This document shows positions 38,800 to 48,455 of a stretch of DNA of 64,000 nt, piece by piece. The stretch lies in the NCBI RefSeq assembly GCF_019659805.1, contig NZ_JAIFRO010000005.1:115927-179926 (forward strand). The letters are read 5' to 3'. Within the stretch, counting starts at the first letter, position 1; every line of letters starts with the position of its first letter. Both the position numbers and the translations under genes were made by a program. The notes under the pieces are model-generated. The model was not told the origin of the DNA. It did no database searches and saw only the letters and a program-made list of their open reading frames with translations. The stretch comes from Bartonella raoultii. GTDB lineage: Bacteria > Pseudomonadota > Alphaproteobacteria > Rhizobiales > Rhizobiaceae.

Positions 38800-39816
38800 T
38801 TGAGTGCAACCACACAATCTCATCAGATACGGAATAATCAAGCTTCTCTCCAATCTCTCATCAACCTTACTCAAAATGATATGAAGCGCGTCAATCAATT
38901 TATCCTCTCTATGGCAAACTCAGAGGTTGAAATGATTCCTGAAATTTCTAACCATCTTATTTCATCAGGTGGGAAGCGGTTACGCCCAATGATCACTCTT
39001 GCTTCTGCTCATATGTTTGATTATCAAAATGATGGACATGTAAAACTTGCAACAGCTGTTGAATTTATGCATACAGCAACTTTGTTACATGATGATGTGA
39101 TTGATGAAAGTGAGTTACGACGTGGAAAATCTACTGCACGAGTAATCTGGGGAAATCAAGCAAGTGTACTTGTTGGTGATTTTTTGTTGGGACAAGCTTT
39201 TAAAATGATGGTCGAGGTTGGTTCGATAGAAGCGCTCTCTGTCCTAGCAAACGCTGCTGCAATTATTGCTGAAGGAGAAGTTATGCAACTTTCAGCTGCA
39301 AAAAATATAGAAACGAGCACTTCAGACTACCTTAAAATCATCAATGCAAAAACAGCTGCTCTTTTTTCAGCAGCTGCTGAGGTCGGACCAATTATTGCTG
39401 GTTATAAAGATAAAGAGCGTTCTGCATTACGTGAATATGGCACATTGTTAGGATTAGCTTTCCAATTAATTGATGACGCACTTGATTATGGTGGTACTGC
39501 TAAAAATTTGGGAAAAAATATAGGAGATGATTTCAGAGAAGGAAAAATCACCATGCCTGTTATTCTCGCATATACACGTGGTAATATGGTAGAAAAAGCA
39601 TTCTGGAAACAAGCTCTTGAAAATGGCGATAACAACGATGAAGCTTTCACATATGCACAACACTTAATAGAAAAATATGGGGGCCTTGTAGACACAATAG
39701 AACAAGCACGCATCTATGGAAAACGTGCTATCGATGCTCTTTCTTCCATAAATAAAAATCTCGCTCATAATGCTCTTGTTGAAACTGTCGATTTTTGTAT
39801 TGAGCGTGTAAACTAA
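38800..39816 (+). CDS. ispB: Polyprenyl diphosphate synthase (long chain)
   Basis: Builds the ubiquinone side chain by adding isopentenyl units. The 338-aa protein has the first Asp-rich motif DDVID (98-102) followed by RRGK, and the second DDALD (225-229). The chain length (octa- or decaprenyl) cannot be read reliably. The start is TTG at 38800 with AGGAG at 38787-38791, an eight-base spacing that decides it. It is followed by a TPR gene on the same strand, an order found also in other Rhizobiales. Confidence 0.94.
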   Translation: MSATTQSHQIRNNQASLQSLINLTQNDMKRVNQFILSMANSEVEMIPEISNHLISSGGKRLRPMITLASAHMFDYQNDGHVKLATAVEFMHTATLLHDDVIDESELRRGKSTARVIWGNQASVLVGDFLLGQAFKMMVEVGSIEALSVLANAAAIIAEGEVMQLSAAKNIETSTSDYLKIINAKTAALFSAAAEVGPIIAGYKDKERSALREYGTLLGLAFQLIDDALDYGGTAKNLGKNIGDDFREGKITMPVILAYTRGNMVEKAFWKQALENGDNNDEAFTYAQHLIEKYGGLVDTIEQARIYGKRAIDALSSINKNLAHNALVETVDFCIERVN

Positions 39817-39910
39817 TTCTTTGCAAAAAGCATAGTATTATTTCACAAAGTCATCAGATATGATCTATAAATTATACAATCGATTAATTATCTTGAAGAG
39901 GATTAACTCT

Positions 39911-41605
39911 ATGTGCAGTGCAACAGTATCCCGCTTTTTTATTTTCTGTTTCGCGGGTATCATGCTGATGCCATCATCTACCTATAGCAAAACAAATGCT
40001 ACTCTTAAGAGCAACTCATTTACAGGTGCCTATTTAGCGGGAAGAGTTGCAAATCATGAAAATAAAACAGATCTTGCCATTAAATATTTTCAACAAGCAC
40101 TCATTTATCAACCTGGTAACATTGAAACACAAAAAGAGCTTTTAGAAGCCTTTCTTTCCGTTGGTGCCTTTAAAGAAGCTGTTGAGCAAGCTAAAAAACT
40201 TAAAGAGAAAAATATTATCACTCCCTTTGTTTCCTTAACATTGTCAATAGAAAGTCTCATTAAAAAAGATTATCAAAATGCTAAACTGCTTTTACAATTA
40301 CAAAAAGCGTCTATATCTAATAACCCAATATCTGAGCTCATTAGTGCTTGGGCTACATTTGGATCTGGACAAAAATCTGAAGCAATCGCTGAGCTTCAAA
40401 AAATTAAAGGACCTAATTGGTATAAGCTTTTTATAGATTATCATCTTGCTCTTATGTGCGACTTAGCAGAACAAACACAGGACGCAAAAAAATATTTTAT
40501 TCAAGCACTCAATAACAAACAAGGAACTCTTATAGCTCCTAATACCTATGAACGTATTATCATAGCCTATGCTTCCTTCCAATTGCGTCATAATATGCGT
40601 GTACAAGCTCTTCAAACTCTTAAACATGGCGAGCAAATGCTGTCAGGACGAGAAGTTCTCAACAACATTCGCAAAAAAATTGAAAAAAACGCTTCTTTAG
40701 AAAAACTGATTAAAACACCTCAACAAGGAGCAGGAGAGGTATTGTATAACTTTGGCACAGCCCTTAACTACAAAAATTCAGGGCGAATTGCACGTATTTT
40801 TAAACAGTTATCGTTTTCCTTATACCCTCAAAATGATGCAACACTGTTTCAACTTGCACATATTTCTGCTGAATTAGGTGATCTTCATAAAGCAATAAAA
40901 CTTTACCATGCTTTACCGCCTCAATCTCCTTATTATAAAGACGGACAACTTCACCTTGCATTCCTTCTTGCAAATAATAAGAATTACAATGAAGCCATTA
41001 AACTCCTTACCTCATTACAGAAAAGATTTCCTCATGATCGCCACATTTTGATAACACTCGTTGCTTTCTATATACAAAACAATAAATTTGTCGAAGCCAC
41101 GCGGAGTTTGAACTATGCTATTGCACAAATAAAAAACTTTCAACGAAATGATTGGAAACTCTTTTATCAGCGGGGTGTCGCTTTTGAACGTTTACAACAA
41201 TGGCCAAAAGCTGAAGCTGATTTACGAAAAGCGCTTGAATTTTTTCCTAATCAACCACAAGTTCTTAACTATCTTGCTTATTCTCTTATCGATCGCGATC
41301 AAAAACTTGAAGAATCTCTCCATATGCTACAAAAAGCCTCAGCGTTACAATCGCGCAATAGTTATATCTTGGATTCTCTAGGGTGGGCTTATTATAAACT
41401 TAAACAATATAACAAAGCTGTTCAGATATTAGAAAATGCTGTCATATTGCAACCTGAAGATCCAACATTAAATGATCATTTAGGTGATGCCTATTGGCAA
41501 ATTGGACGAAAACGTGAAGCAATATTTCAGTGGAATCATGCAATTGATGGAAATGCAAAAAACTCTGAGGAAATCCAAAAAAAATTAAAATTTGGCTTGC
41601 AATAA
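39911..41605 (+). CDS. Exported tetratricopeptide repeat protein
   Basis: A 564-aa protein built mostly of TPR-like helical pairs. I start it at ATG 39911, because AGAGGA lies eight bases upstream and the resulting N-terminus is a signal peptide (RFFIFCFAGIMLMPSSTYS). The upstream ATG at 39860 would add 17 residues and spoil it. Repeats are clear at about 45-115 (AIKYFQQALIYQPGN) and from about 300 to the end, with canonical units AEADLRKALEFFPNQP and AVQILENAVILQPEDP. The protein probably acts as a periplasmic or membrane-attached scaffold. Its partner is unknown; it lies between ispB and glyQ. Confidence 0.88.
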   Translation: MCSATVSRFFIFCFAGIMLMPSSTYSKTNATLKSNSFTGAYLAGRVANHENKTDLAIKYFQQALIYQPGNIETQKELLEAFLSVGAFKEAVEQAKKLKEKNIITPFVSLTLSIESLIKKDYQNAKLLLQLQKASISNNPISELISAWATFGSGQKSEAIAELQKIKGPNWYKLFIDYHLALMCDLAEQTQDAKKYFIQALNNKQGTLIAPNTYERIIIAYASFQLRHNMRVQALQTLKHGEQMLSGREVLNNIRKKIEKNASLEKLIKTPQQGAGEVLYNFGTALNYKNSGRIARIFKQLSFSLYPQNDATLFQLAHISAELGDLHKAIKLYHALPPQSPYYKDGQLHLAFLLANNKNYNEAIKLLTSLQKRFPHDRHILITLVAFYIQNNKFVEATRSLNYAIAQIKNFQRNDWKLFYQRGVAFERLQQWPKAEADLRKALEFFPNQPQVLNYLAYSLIDRDQKLEESLHMLQKASALQSRNSYILDSLGWAYYKLKQYNKAVQILENAVILQPEDPTLNDHLGDAYWQIGRKREAIFQWNHAIDGNAKNSEEIQKKLKFGLQ

Positions 41606-41712
41606 ATAACAATACTTGACCACCTTCTTATGAAACAATAGACAGGTACAGGTATGGAAGATGGCATTTCTTTAATTGCTATTTGTTGATCAAACATGAA
41701 AGAGTATAAAGT

Positions 41713-42657
41713 GTGAAACTGCCTGAATATCTCAACCCTACACGTTCTTTTCAGGGACTAATTTTAACTTTGCAAAATTATTGGGCCAATTATGGATGTG
41801 CAATTTTGCAACCTTATGATATGGAAGTCGGCGCTGGAACTTTTCATCCTGCAACAACGCTACGTTCACTAGGACCGCGTCCTTGGAAAGTAGCTTATGT
41901 CCAGCCTTCTCGACGTCCAACAGATGGCCGATATGGTAAAAATCCAAATCGTTTACAGCATTATTATCAATTTCAAGTCCTTCTCAAACCTTCTCCTCCT
42001 AATTTACAAGAGCTTTATATTCAATCGCTACAAGCCATTGGTCTTAATACAAAACTGCACGATGTTCGCTTTGTTGAAGATGATTGGGAAAGTCCAACAC
42101 TTGGTGCTTGGGGACTTGGATGGGAATGCTGGTGCGATGGAATGGAAATCTCTCAATTTACTTATTTCCAACAAGTGTGTGGCCTTGAATGTGCTCCAGT
42201 TTCAGGAGAACTCACATATGGTCTTGAGCGTCTTGCAATGTATATTCAAGGTGTTGATAATGTTTATGATCTGAATTTTAATGGTTTAGATGGAGAAAAT
42301 AAAATAAGTTATAGAGATATTTTCTTACAAGCAGAACAAGAGTACTCATATTATAATTTCGAGTTTGCTAATACCAAATTATTGCACCAACATTTTATTG
42401 ATGCAGAGCAAGAATGTATCGCACTTCTTGAAGCTGGAAAACCAAATCAAGAAAATGGCTTACATTTATGTGTTTTTCCTGCTTATGATCAATGTATTAA
42501 AGCCAGTCATATCTTTAATCTTTTACAAGCACGTGGCGTTATTTCTGTAACTGAAAGACAAAGTTATATTCTTCGCGTTCGTGATCTTGCACGCCGCTGT
42601 GGAGAAGCCTTTCTCCTTACAGAAGCTGGTCAAATACACAAGAATGGAGAAACCTAA
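41713..42657 (+). CDS. glyQ: Glycyl-tRNA synthetase alpha subunit
   Basis: Catalytic subunit of the alpha2beta2 bacterial glycyl-tRNA synthetase, charging tRNA-Gly. The 314-aa protein has the characteristic [21 protein letters not shown] region, [20 protein letters not shown], and the aminoacylation-core [21 protein letters not shown] block. It starts at GTG with AAAGAG upstream. Its stop codon shares one base with the glyS ATG (TAATG), so the two subunits are translationally coupled. Confidence 0.97.
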   Translation: MKLPEYLNPTRSFQGLILTLQNYWANYGCAILQPYDMEVGAGTFHPATTLRSLGPRPWKVAYVQPSRRPTDGRYGKNPNRLQHYYQFQVLLKPSPPNLQELYIQSLQAIGLNTKLHDVRFVEDDWESPTLGAWGLGWECWCDGMEISQFTYFQQVCGLECAPVSGELTYGLERLAMYIQGVDNVYDLNFNGLDGENKISYRDIFLQAEQEYSYYNFEFANTKLLHQHFIDAEQECIALLEAGKPNQENGLHLCVFPAYDQCIKASHIFNLLQARGVISVTERQSYILRVRDLARRCGEAFLLTEAGQIHKNGET

Positions 42658-44840
42658 TGTCTCATCTTCTTCTTGAGCTTTTTAGTGAAGAAATCCCAGC
42701 ACGTATGCAACGAAAAGCTGCGGCTGATCTCAAAAACTGTATTACAAATCAACTTATAAAAACAGGCTTGACCTATAAAGCGGCTCGTGAATATTGGACA
42801 CCCCGTCGTTTAACATTAGATATACGCGGCCTTTCTCTGCGTTCAAAAGATTTTCATGAAGAACGTAAAGGTCCCAGTATAAAATCACCACAACATGTAA
42901 TTGACGGTTTTTTGCGTTCAACTGGATTAAGTGATATTTCCGAAGCACAGGTTGTGCATGATAGTAAAAAAGGTGATTTTTATATCGCTAAGATCATTAA
43001 AAAAGGCCGAGATGCAGAAGAAATTCTCGCCGATATTTTACCAGATGTTATTCGTAATTTCCCATGGCCTAAATCTATGCGTTGGGGCAAAGATTCAGAA
43101 AAAAGTGGCGCACTAAAGTGGATTAGATCTTTACAAAATATTCTCTGCGTTTTTGGCCCAGAAATTGGTGAAACGCGTGTTATTCCCTTTACCATTGGTT
43201 CTCTCAAAAGCAATAACCTTACATATGGTCATCGTTTTTTAAGTAATGGAAAACCATTCCAAGTTCGCCGTTTTGATGACTATATTACACAACTTGAAGA
43301 GCACAAAGTTATTTTAGATGCAGAAAGACGAAAAAATATTATTTTGGCTGATGCCCAAAATCTTTGCTTCGCAAATGGTCTAGAACTGGTTGAGGATAGT
43401 GCTCTCTTAGAAGAAGTTGCAGGACTTGTTGAGTGGCCTGTCGTGCTTATGGGCAATTTTGATAAATCTTTCCTTGATATTCCTCCAGAAATTATTCGCC
43501 TAACTATTCGTGTGAATCAAAAATGTTTTGTCACTCGAAAACAGGGGGAAAAAGTCAAATTATCTCATCACTTTATCCTCGTTTCTAATATTCTCGCAAG
43601 CGATAAAGGCAAAGAAATTTCTAAAGGAAATAGTAAAGTTGTCTGTGCACGTCTTTCTGATGCACTTTATTTTTGGCAAACAGATCAGCATAATTTGCCT
43701 GACCTTAAACACTTGGAATTTTCTATAAAAAAATTTGGACTTGATTTAAACAAGCCCCTTGATCAAAGAATGGCACGACTAGACCATTTAAATGTAACTT
43801 TCCATGCCAAGTTAGGTACGCAAGGTGCAAGAGTAGAACGTATTACGGCACTTGTACAAGCAATTGCTCTTTTGGTGCAAACTGATCCTCTTTTAGCAAA
43901 ACGTGCTGCACTTCTTGCAAAAGCTGATTTACAAACAGAAATTGTTGGAGAATTTCCTGAGCTACAGGGGCTAATGGGACGAAAATATGCTCTTCTTCAA
44001 GGAGAAGATCCTCGCGTCGCTGAAGCCATCGAAGATCATTATAAACCTCAAGGCCCAAAAGATCGCATTCCGCAAGAGCCTCTTGCTATAGCACTTGCAT
44101 TGGCTGATAAAATTGATACACTCGTTGGCTTCTGGCTTATTCATGAAAAACCAACTGGTTCAAAAGATCCCTATGCATTAAGAAGAGCAGCATTAGGAAT
44201 TATTAGGCTTGTGCTCTCGCGTGATTGGAAAATTAATCTTATGCCACTGTTTCATTTGGCAGCAAATCTTTTTTTACAACAAAAAAACGAATATGAGACA
44301 TTTCAAATAGAAGATATCTTATCGGATCTGTTATTCTTTTTTCATGATCGTTTAAAAATTTACCTCAAAGAAGAAGGTGCTCGTTTTGATGCTATTGAAG
44401 CTGTTTTAGATAAAAATGCTGATGATTTTTTATTGGTTGCGCGTCATGTTGAATCACTTATTACCTTTATCAATACAAATGATGGAAGCTGCTTTTTAGC
44501 TGCTATAAAGCGAATTACAAACATTCTTGAAAATGAATTCTCAAAAAATACAATAATAACGAATGAAATTAATCCTGAATTTTTGATTGAAATAGAAGAA
44601 AAGCAGCTCTATCAAAAAACCATTGAGATAGAAGAAAAAGTTCGTGATCATATTCATACAGCCAACTATTCATTTACACTTAATATGCTAGCCCCTCTTG
44701 GACACTTTATTAATATATTTTTCGAAAACGTATTAGTGAATCACGAAAATCCTCATGTGCGTATGAATCGCTTCATTCTTCTTCAGCATATAAACACCAT
44801 GGTCCAAACAGTTACAGACTTCTCAAAAATTATTATCTAG
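42657..44840 (+). CDS. glyS: Glycyl-tRNA synthetase beta subunit
   Basis: tRNA-recognising subunit of glycyl-tRNA synthetase. The 727-aa protein begins with the invariant LLLELFSEEIPARMQ and has RWGKDS, the YGHRFLS block, EVAGLVEWPVVLMGNFD, and an HD-like central region with FPELQGLMGRKYA and a C-terminal anticodon-binding helical domain. Its start overlaps the glyQ stop by one base. It is convergent with the ATP synthase operon. Confidence 0.97.
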   Translation: MSHLLLELFSEEIPARMQRKAAADLKNCITNQLIKTGLTYKAAREYWTPRRLTLDIRGLSLRSKDFHEERKGPSIKSPQHVIDGFLRSTGLSDISEAQVVHDSKKGDFYIAKIIKKGRDAEEILADILPDVIRNFPWPKSMRWGKDSEKSGALKWIRSLQNILCVFGPEIGETRVIPFTIGSLKSNNLTYGHRFLSNGKPFQVRRFDDYITQLEEHKVILDAERRKNIILADAQNLCFANGLELVEDSALLEEVAGLVEWPVVLMGNFDKSFLDIPPEIIRLTIRVNQKCFVTRKQGEKVKLSHHFILVSNILASDKGKEISKGNSKVVCARLSDALYFWQTDQHNLPDLKHLEFSIKKFGLDLNKPLDQRMARLDHLNVTFHAKLGTQGARVERITALVQAIALLVQTDPLLAKRAALLAKADLQTEIVGEFPELQGLMGRKYALLQGEDPRVAEAIEDHYKPQGPKDRIPQEPLAIALALADKIDTLVGFWLIHEKPTGSKDPYALRRAALGIIRLVLSRDWKINLMPLFHLAANLFLQQKNEYETFQIEDILSDLLFFFHDRLKIYLKEEGARFDAIEAVLDKNADDFLLVARHVESLITFINTNDGSCFLAAIKRITNILENEFSKNTIITNEINPEFLIEIEEKQLYQKTIEIEEKVRDHIHTANYSFTLNMLAPLGHFINIFFENVLVNHENPHVRMNRFILLQHINTMVQTVTDFSKIII

Positions 44841-45138
44841 CCTTTAAACATATTCTACCAATTAATAAAAACTATAAGGAGGAAGTTTTCGTTTTCTAGT
44901 TTTTACATCGTAGAATATAAAATATAATGGATAACCCGCTCTCAAACTTAAAACAGTTTTAAAAAATTATAAAACTTACAGAAAAAGCAGCACTCTATAA
45001 TTATGAAGAGAAAATATTGTACTCTTGAATCTAAAGGTATAGAAACAAAAAAATTGCTTTTTAGCGCAGAAGTGCCCCTTCTTTCAAAGAAAATCTCTCT
45101 TTAAATTATCTAACACCCCCATTAAGGTACATAAATAT
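44841..45138. other. Convergent spacer between glyS and atpF
   Basis: Just under 300 bp between two converging genes. No gene and no convincing bidirectional terminator were found. Confidence 0.4.
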
Positions 45139-45633
45139 TTAATGGAAATATGTTTTCATTTTGGTAAGAGATTCTTCCACAAGAGCCTCTTTAATGAGTT
45201 CGTTGGCTTTTTGAGAATCCATTTCTTTTGCAATGAGCGTACGTGCTGTAGAAATTGCTAAATCAATAGCTGAAGAAGAAACCATACGTATCGCATCAGC
45301 CTCCGCTTGAGCAATTTTTTGCTCTGCTAGTTTATTGCGATTTTTTACGTATTCTTCTGCTTTCATACGTGCCTCAGCTATAACGGCTGCAACCTCATGC
45401 TTTGCCGCTGCAATAATTTCTTGTGCATCTTTTTCTGCTTCAACATGTTTTCGCTGATATTCAGCCAGAAGTTCCTGTGCTTCTTCACGAAGGCGAAGAG
45501 CTTCATCAAGTTCATCCTTGATACGCTGTGCACGTGCATCAAGATGACGTATAGCCATCTGTGGAATTTTGAAATAAACTAAAAGGGCTAGAAAAAATAT
45601 AAGCCCAACAAAAGCCCAAAAAGTATCCGTCAT
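45139..45633 (-). CDS. atpF: ATP synthase F0 subunit b
   Basis: Part of the peripheral stalk linking F0 to F1. The 164-aa protein has one N-terminal membrane helix (about 4-23, FWAFVGLIFFLALLVYF) and then a long charged coiled coil rich in Ala, Glu and Lys. It is the last gene of the atpI-atpB-atpE-b'-b operon, 11 bp after b'. F1 genes are not in this window, as usual for alphaproteobacteria, where F0 and F1 form separate operons. Confidence 0.94.
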   Translation of the reverse strand: MTDTFWAFVGLIFFLALLVYFKIPQMAIRHLDARAQRIKDELDEALRLREEAQELLAEYQRKHVEAEKDAQEIIAAAKHEVAAVIAEARMKAEEYVKNRNKLAEQKIAQAEADAIRMVSSSAIDLAISTARTLIAKEMDSQKANELIKEALVEESLTKMKTYFH

Positions 45634-45644
45634 CCTTATATCCT

Positions 45645-46211
45645 TTAGTAATCCGTAGCTTTAACAACTGAACGAACTGCTTCTGTGCTGATATTGACAC
45701 CAATCAATTTTTTAACGATTTCAAAAGCAACTTCTTCTGCGATAGCATCAACATTTTGCATAGCTTTATCCCGAATTCCTGCTATCTTCTTTTCTGCATC
45801 TTTTAGCTTTTTTTCTAAAGATTCTTCAACTTCCTTTCGTTCAAGCTCAACCTTTTCTTTTAACTCTTCACCCGCTTCCTGTGCTATAATATGAGCCTTT
45901 AAATGCGCTTCTGCTAATTTCCGCTCATAGGTTTCAACCACACTATCTGCTTCTTGCTTCATACGCATTGCTTGATCTAAATCAGATGCAATTCTATCTC
46001 GGCGCGTTTCGATAACACCACCAATACGCGGTACAATTATACGAGAGATAAAAAGGTAAAAAAGTCCGAAAGAGATTGCTAACCAAAAAAAGTGCGAACC
46101 GAAATGTACAAAATCAAAAGGTGGAAACACACGATCCGCATGCTCTGCCGCATTTTTGACATTTTCTACCAGTTTTTCCGCGGTCTGTGCATAAGCGTTT
46201 GAAACAAACAT
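45645..46211 (-). CDS. atpF2: ATP synthase F0 subunit b'
   Basis: Second, divergent b-type stalk subunit typical of photosynthetic and alphaproteobacterial ATP synthases. The 188-aa protein has a 30-residue or so N-terminal extension ([15 protein letters not shown]) before the membrane helix ([21 protein letters not shown]), then a long coiled coil. It is separated from atpE by 137 bp, the largest gap in the operon, and that gap contains a hairpin. Confidence 0.93.
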   Translation of the reverse strand: MFVSNAYAQTAEKLVENVKNAAEHADRVFPPFDFVHFGSHFFWLAISFGLFYLFISRIIVPRIGGVIETRRDRIASDLDQAMRMKQEADSVVETYERKLAEAHLKAHIIAQEAGEELKEKVELERKEVEESLEKKLKDAEKKIAGIRDKAMQNVDAIAEEVAFEIVKKLIGVNISTEAVRSVVKATDY

Positions 46212-46292
46212 CTTTTTTATCCTTCAAACAATTTATTAAGGCCCACTACTCAAAATCGTTGACAGTTGATACACATTTTTTCGTTAACAGAT

Positions 46293-46340
46293 AAAAGGGT
46301 AAGTCTTTCTCTTTTTATCAAAGAACAAACATACCCTTTT
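46293..46340 (-). terminator. Intercistronic hairpin between atpE and b' genes
   Basis: On the minus strand AAAAGGGTA and TACCCTTTT form a perfect 9-bp stem with a 30-nt loop, 9 nt after the atpE stop codon. The 3' arm ends in TTTT, so it could act as a partial terminator or an RNA-stabilising element. The c subunit is needed in many copies, so either role would raise atpE over b' and b. This is inference. Confidence 0.45.
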
Positions 46341-46348
46341 GAAAGTGA

Positions 46349-46579
46349 TTAAACCGCAAAAAGAAGCAACAAAGCAACGAGCAATGAAAAAATACCCAAT
46401 GCTTCCGTCACAGCAAAACCAAAAACGAGACGGCCAAATTGGCTATCTGCCGCTGATGGATTGCGCAACGCACCAGAAAGATAGCTGCCAAAAATATTTC
46501 CAAGGCCCAAAGCTGTTCCAGCCATACCAAAGCACGCGAGACCAGCACCAATGTATTTTGCTGCAAGCACTAATTCCAT
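46349..46579 (-). CDS. atpE: ATP synthase F0 subunit c
   Basis: Forms the rotating proton ring. The 76-aa hairpin protein has two membrane helices (about 8-35 and 51-75) joined by the polar loop RNPS at 39-42. The proton-carrying residue is E59 in VTEALG. The glycine-rich first helix and the loop fit a proton-type ring. It lies 54 bp after atpB and is followed by an intercistronic hairpin. Confidence 0.97.
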   Translation of the reverse strand: MELVLAAKYIGAGLACFGMAGTALGLGNIFGSYLSGALRNPSAADSQFGRLVFGFAVTEALGIFSLLVALLLLFAV

Positions 46580-46633
46580 ATTATTCTCCTTTGAAGCGAA
46601 ATTGCATTATTTGACGGAAACCCGCCCGTTTTA

Positions 46634-47392
46634 TTAATGGCTCGGATGAACCGCATCATTAAGATACATACAAGTTAAAACCGTAAAGACATATGCTTGA
46701 AGAAATGCAACCAAAAATTCAAGAGCAGTAATCGCTACGGTCATGATCAGCGGTAGAATTGAACCGCCAATGCCCATGACTCCTAATCCAGTCATTGAGA
46801 CAATAAAACCAGAAAATACTTTAAGAGTAATATGACCAGCCAGCATATTAGCAAAAAGACGAAGAGAAAGACTAATAGGGCGGGAAAGAAAAGAAATAAC
46901 CTCAATCATTGTCACTAAGGGTAAAATAACAACCGGGACCCCACTGGGAACAAACAATTTTAAAAAACCAACCCCATGCTTATAAAAACCGTAGCAGATT
47001 ACCGTTAAAATTACTAGCATTGCAAGCGAAAAAGTAATCATAATTTGAGAGGTAATTGTATAGAAATAAGGAAAAAGACCTATAAAATTCGCAACTAAAA
47101 TAAAAGTAAAGAGAGAAAAAACTAAAGGAAAAAACTGTATTCCTTGTACACCCGAAGATTCGCGTAAAGTTGATGCAACAAATTCATACGCCATCTCTGA
47201 AATGGACTGCATACGTGTTGGAATCAAACCACGACTTGATGATGAAAGAAAAAGAAAAACTGAAGTTATAACAACAGTAGCGACTATAAAAAATGATACA
47301 TTTGTAAACGATAAATCCATATTTCCTATAGAAATATTAATCAACCGCGAAATCTCAAATTGATGGACAGGATCTGGAGCGTGTGATGTCAC
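46634..47392 (-). CDS. atpB: ATP synthase F0 subunit a
   Basis: Stationary proton-channel subunit. The 252-aa protein has five or six membrane segments. The essential Arg is R178 in [17 protein letters not shown]. The N-terminus starts with a short hydrophilic tail in place of a signal peptide. It lies 7 bp after atpI in the operon. Confidence 0.96.
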   Translation of the reverse strand: MTSHAPDPVHQFEISRLINISIGNMDLSFTNVSFFIVATVVITSVFLFLSSSSRGLIPTRMQSISEMAYEFVASTLRESSGVQGIQFFPLVFSLFTFILVANFIGLFPYFYTITSQIMITFSLAMLVILTVICYGFYKHGVGFLKLFVPSGVPVVILPLVTMIEVISFLSRPISLSLRLFANMLAGHITLKVFSGFIVSMTGLGVMGIGGSILPLIMTVAITALEFLVAFLQAYVFTVLTCMYLNDAVHPSH

Positions 47393-47399
47393 TTCAACC

Positions 47400-47843
47400 T
47401 CATTTATTGGACCTTTTCTTGGCCTCTTTATCTTGACGCGATGTGCGCCCTTTCCCTAATTTACTTGGGGCAACATACCCCACAGACCGTAGAATACTTA
47501 ATATACCAGCAGCAAATCCAAGAAAAAGAAAAAATACCAATCCCCATGGTAATGAACCTGCTAATTTATCAAATCCTAAACCTAATACGGCACCAACAAT
47601 AACACTCGCCAAAAACTCACTGGAAAGCTTCACTGCGCCCGCAACTTCCCCTTGTTTTCCTTTTCCCTCGTTCTTATCCCCCCATTTCTTTAATGCTTTT
47701 TTATGCATTAAAGCTAGACTTAACCTCTGACTACGACATTCTAAATCCTCTGAATCAAAACACTCTCTTTGCTTTTTTTCTCCAGATTCCGTAGGTGGCA
47801 TAACGGGTTTCTCGCCCTTTGCCATAATTGGCTCCTTAGTCAA
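47400..47843 (-). CDS. atpI: ATP synthase accessory protein I
   Basis: Small assembly factor for the c ring, first gene of the F0 operon. The 147-aa protein has a charged N-terminal half (about 1-70, rich in Glu and Lys), then two membrane helices in [23 protein letters not shown] and [22 protein letters not shown], and a basic tail. The F0F1 AtpI pattern ([18 protein letters not shown]) is visible. It carries an extra N-terminal stretch compared with the shortest homologues; a later start is possible. Confidence 0.85.
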   Translation of the reverse strand: MTKEPIMAKGEKPVMPPTESGEKKQRECFDSEDLECRSQRLSLALMHKKALKKWGDKNEGKGKQGEVAGAVKLSSEFLASVIVGAVLGLGFDKLAGSLPWGLVFFLFLGFAAGILSILRSVGYVAPSKLGKGRTSRQDKEAKKRSNK

Positions 47844-48242
47844 AAAGCAGAATAAAAACCTATCTCAAAAAACGTGGGCATCATATTGTTCCCAAATTTA
47901 TTCGTCAAGCTGTTAAAAGAGATCTATCACAATTTATCGTATAAATAACGCGTTTTTTTATTTTAGAAAAGACACCCCATTAACTATCTTCCAATCATCA
48001 TTCTAATCTATATAATAATATATAGACTTGTGAGAAAACCATAACTGTCCTTGCGTTATAATTCTAGTAATATAATATTGTAAAAGATTATCCTCTAAAG
48101 AAATCAGCTATTATACATTTTATCCCTATCCTAATTCAAAAAAATTAGCATCAATAAAGCTTATAAGCTTGATATGTATTACGCAAATAGAATCATATAA
48201 CGAGAATTTCAAATACAACTTTGAACCATCTTACTTATATTT

Positions 48243-48269
48243 AAATATTGGCAAATTCAGCCAATATTT
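48243..48269. repeat. 10-bp perfect hairpin downstream of der
   Basis: AAATATTGGC at 48243-48252 pairs fully with GCCAATATTT at 48260-48269 across a 7-nt loop. On the minus strand it lies about 190 nt after the der stop, with only weak U-richness, so it may be a der terminator or a regulatory dyad. It directly abuts the CATTCTTATGAGAAT palindrome. Confidence 0.45.
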
Positions 48270-48270
48270 C

Positions 48271-48286
48271 CATTCTTATGAGAATA
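48271..48286. promoter_or_regulatory. Second copy of CATTCTTATGAGAAT palindrome
   Basis: Matches 15 of 16 bases of the palindrome at 29909-29924, with A in place of the last G. It lies 428 bp upstream of atpI and directly beside a strong hairpin. A shared operator is possible; two copies alone do not prove it. Confidence 0.3.
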
Positions 48287-48455
48287 GAGAAAGAGAAATG
48301 TTGGCATATCATTTTACCAATGTCTCTTAATATCTTAAAAGAAAAGCATAACAAGCTTCCTTTATATAAGCCAACAGCATTACGATACTCTTCTCTTTCC
48401 AATATTATCCTGCTTTTATATTATGAATAATTTATTTCAGTTGCTAAAAAAGAAG

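Larger units (their letters stand above)
47844..48455. other. Spacer between atpI and der
   Basis: About 610 bp on the upstream side of the F0 operon and downstream of der, both on the minus strand. It should hold the operon promoter. It contains a perfect 10-bp hairpin at 48243-48269 and the palindrome copy at 48271-48286. A 60-codon frame at 48248-48430 is not convincing. Confidence 0.5.

Noticed and set aside
48248..48430. 60-codon plus-strand frame in the atpI-der spacer
   Set aside because: Begins inside the hairpin arms, lacks a ribosome-binding site and any recognisable feature.
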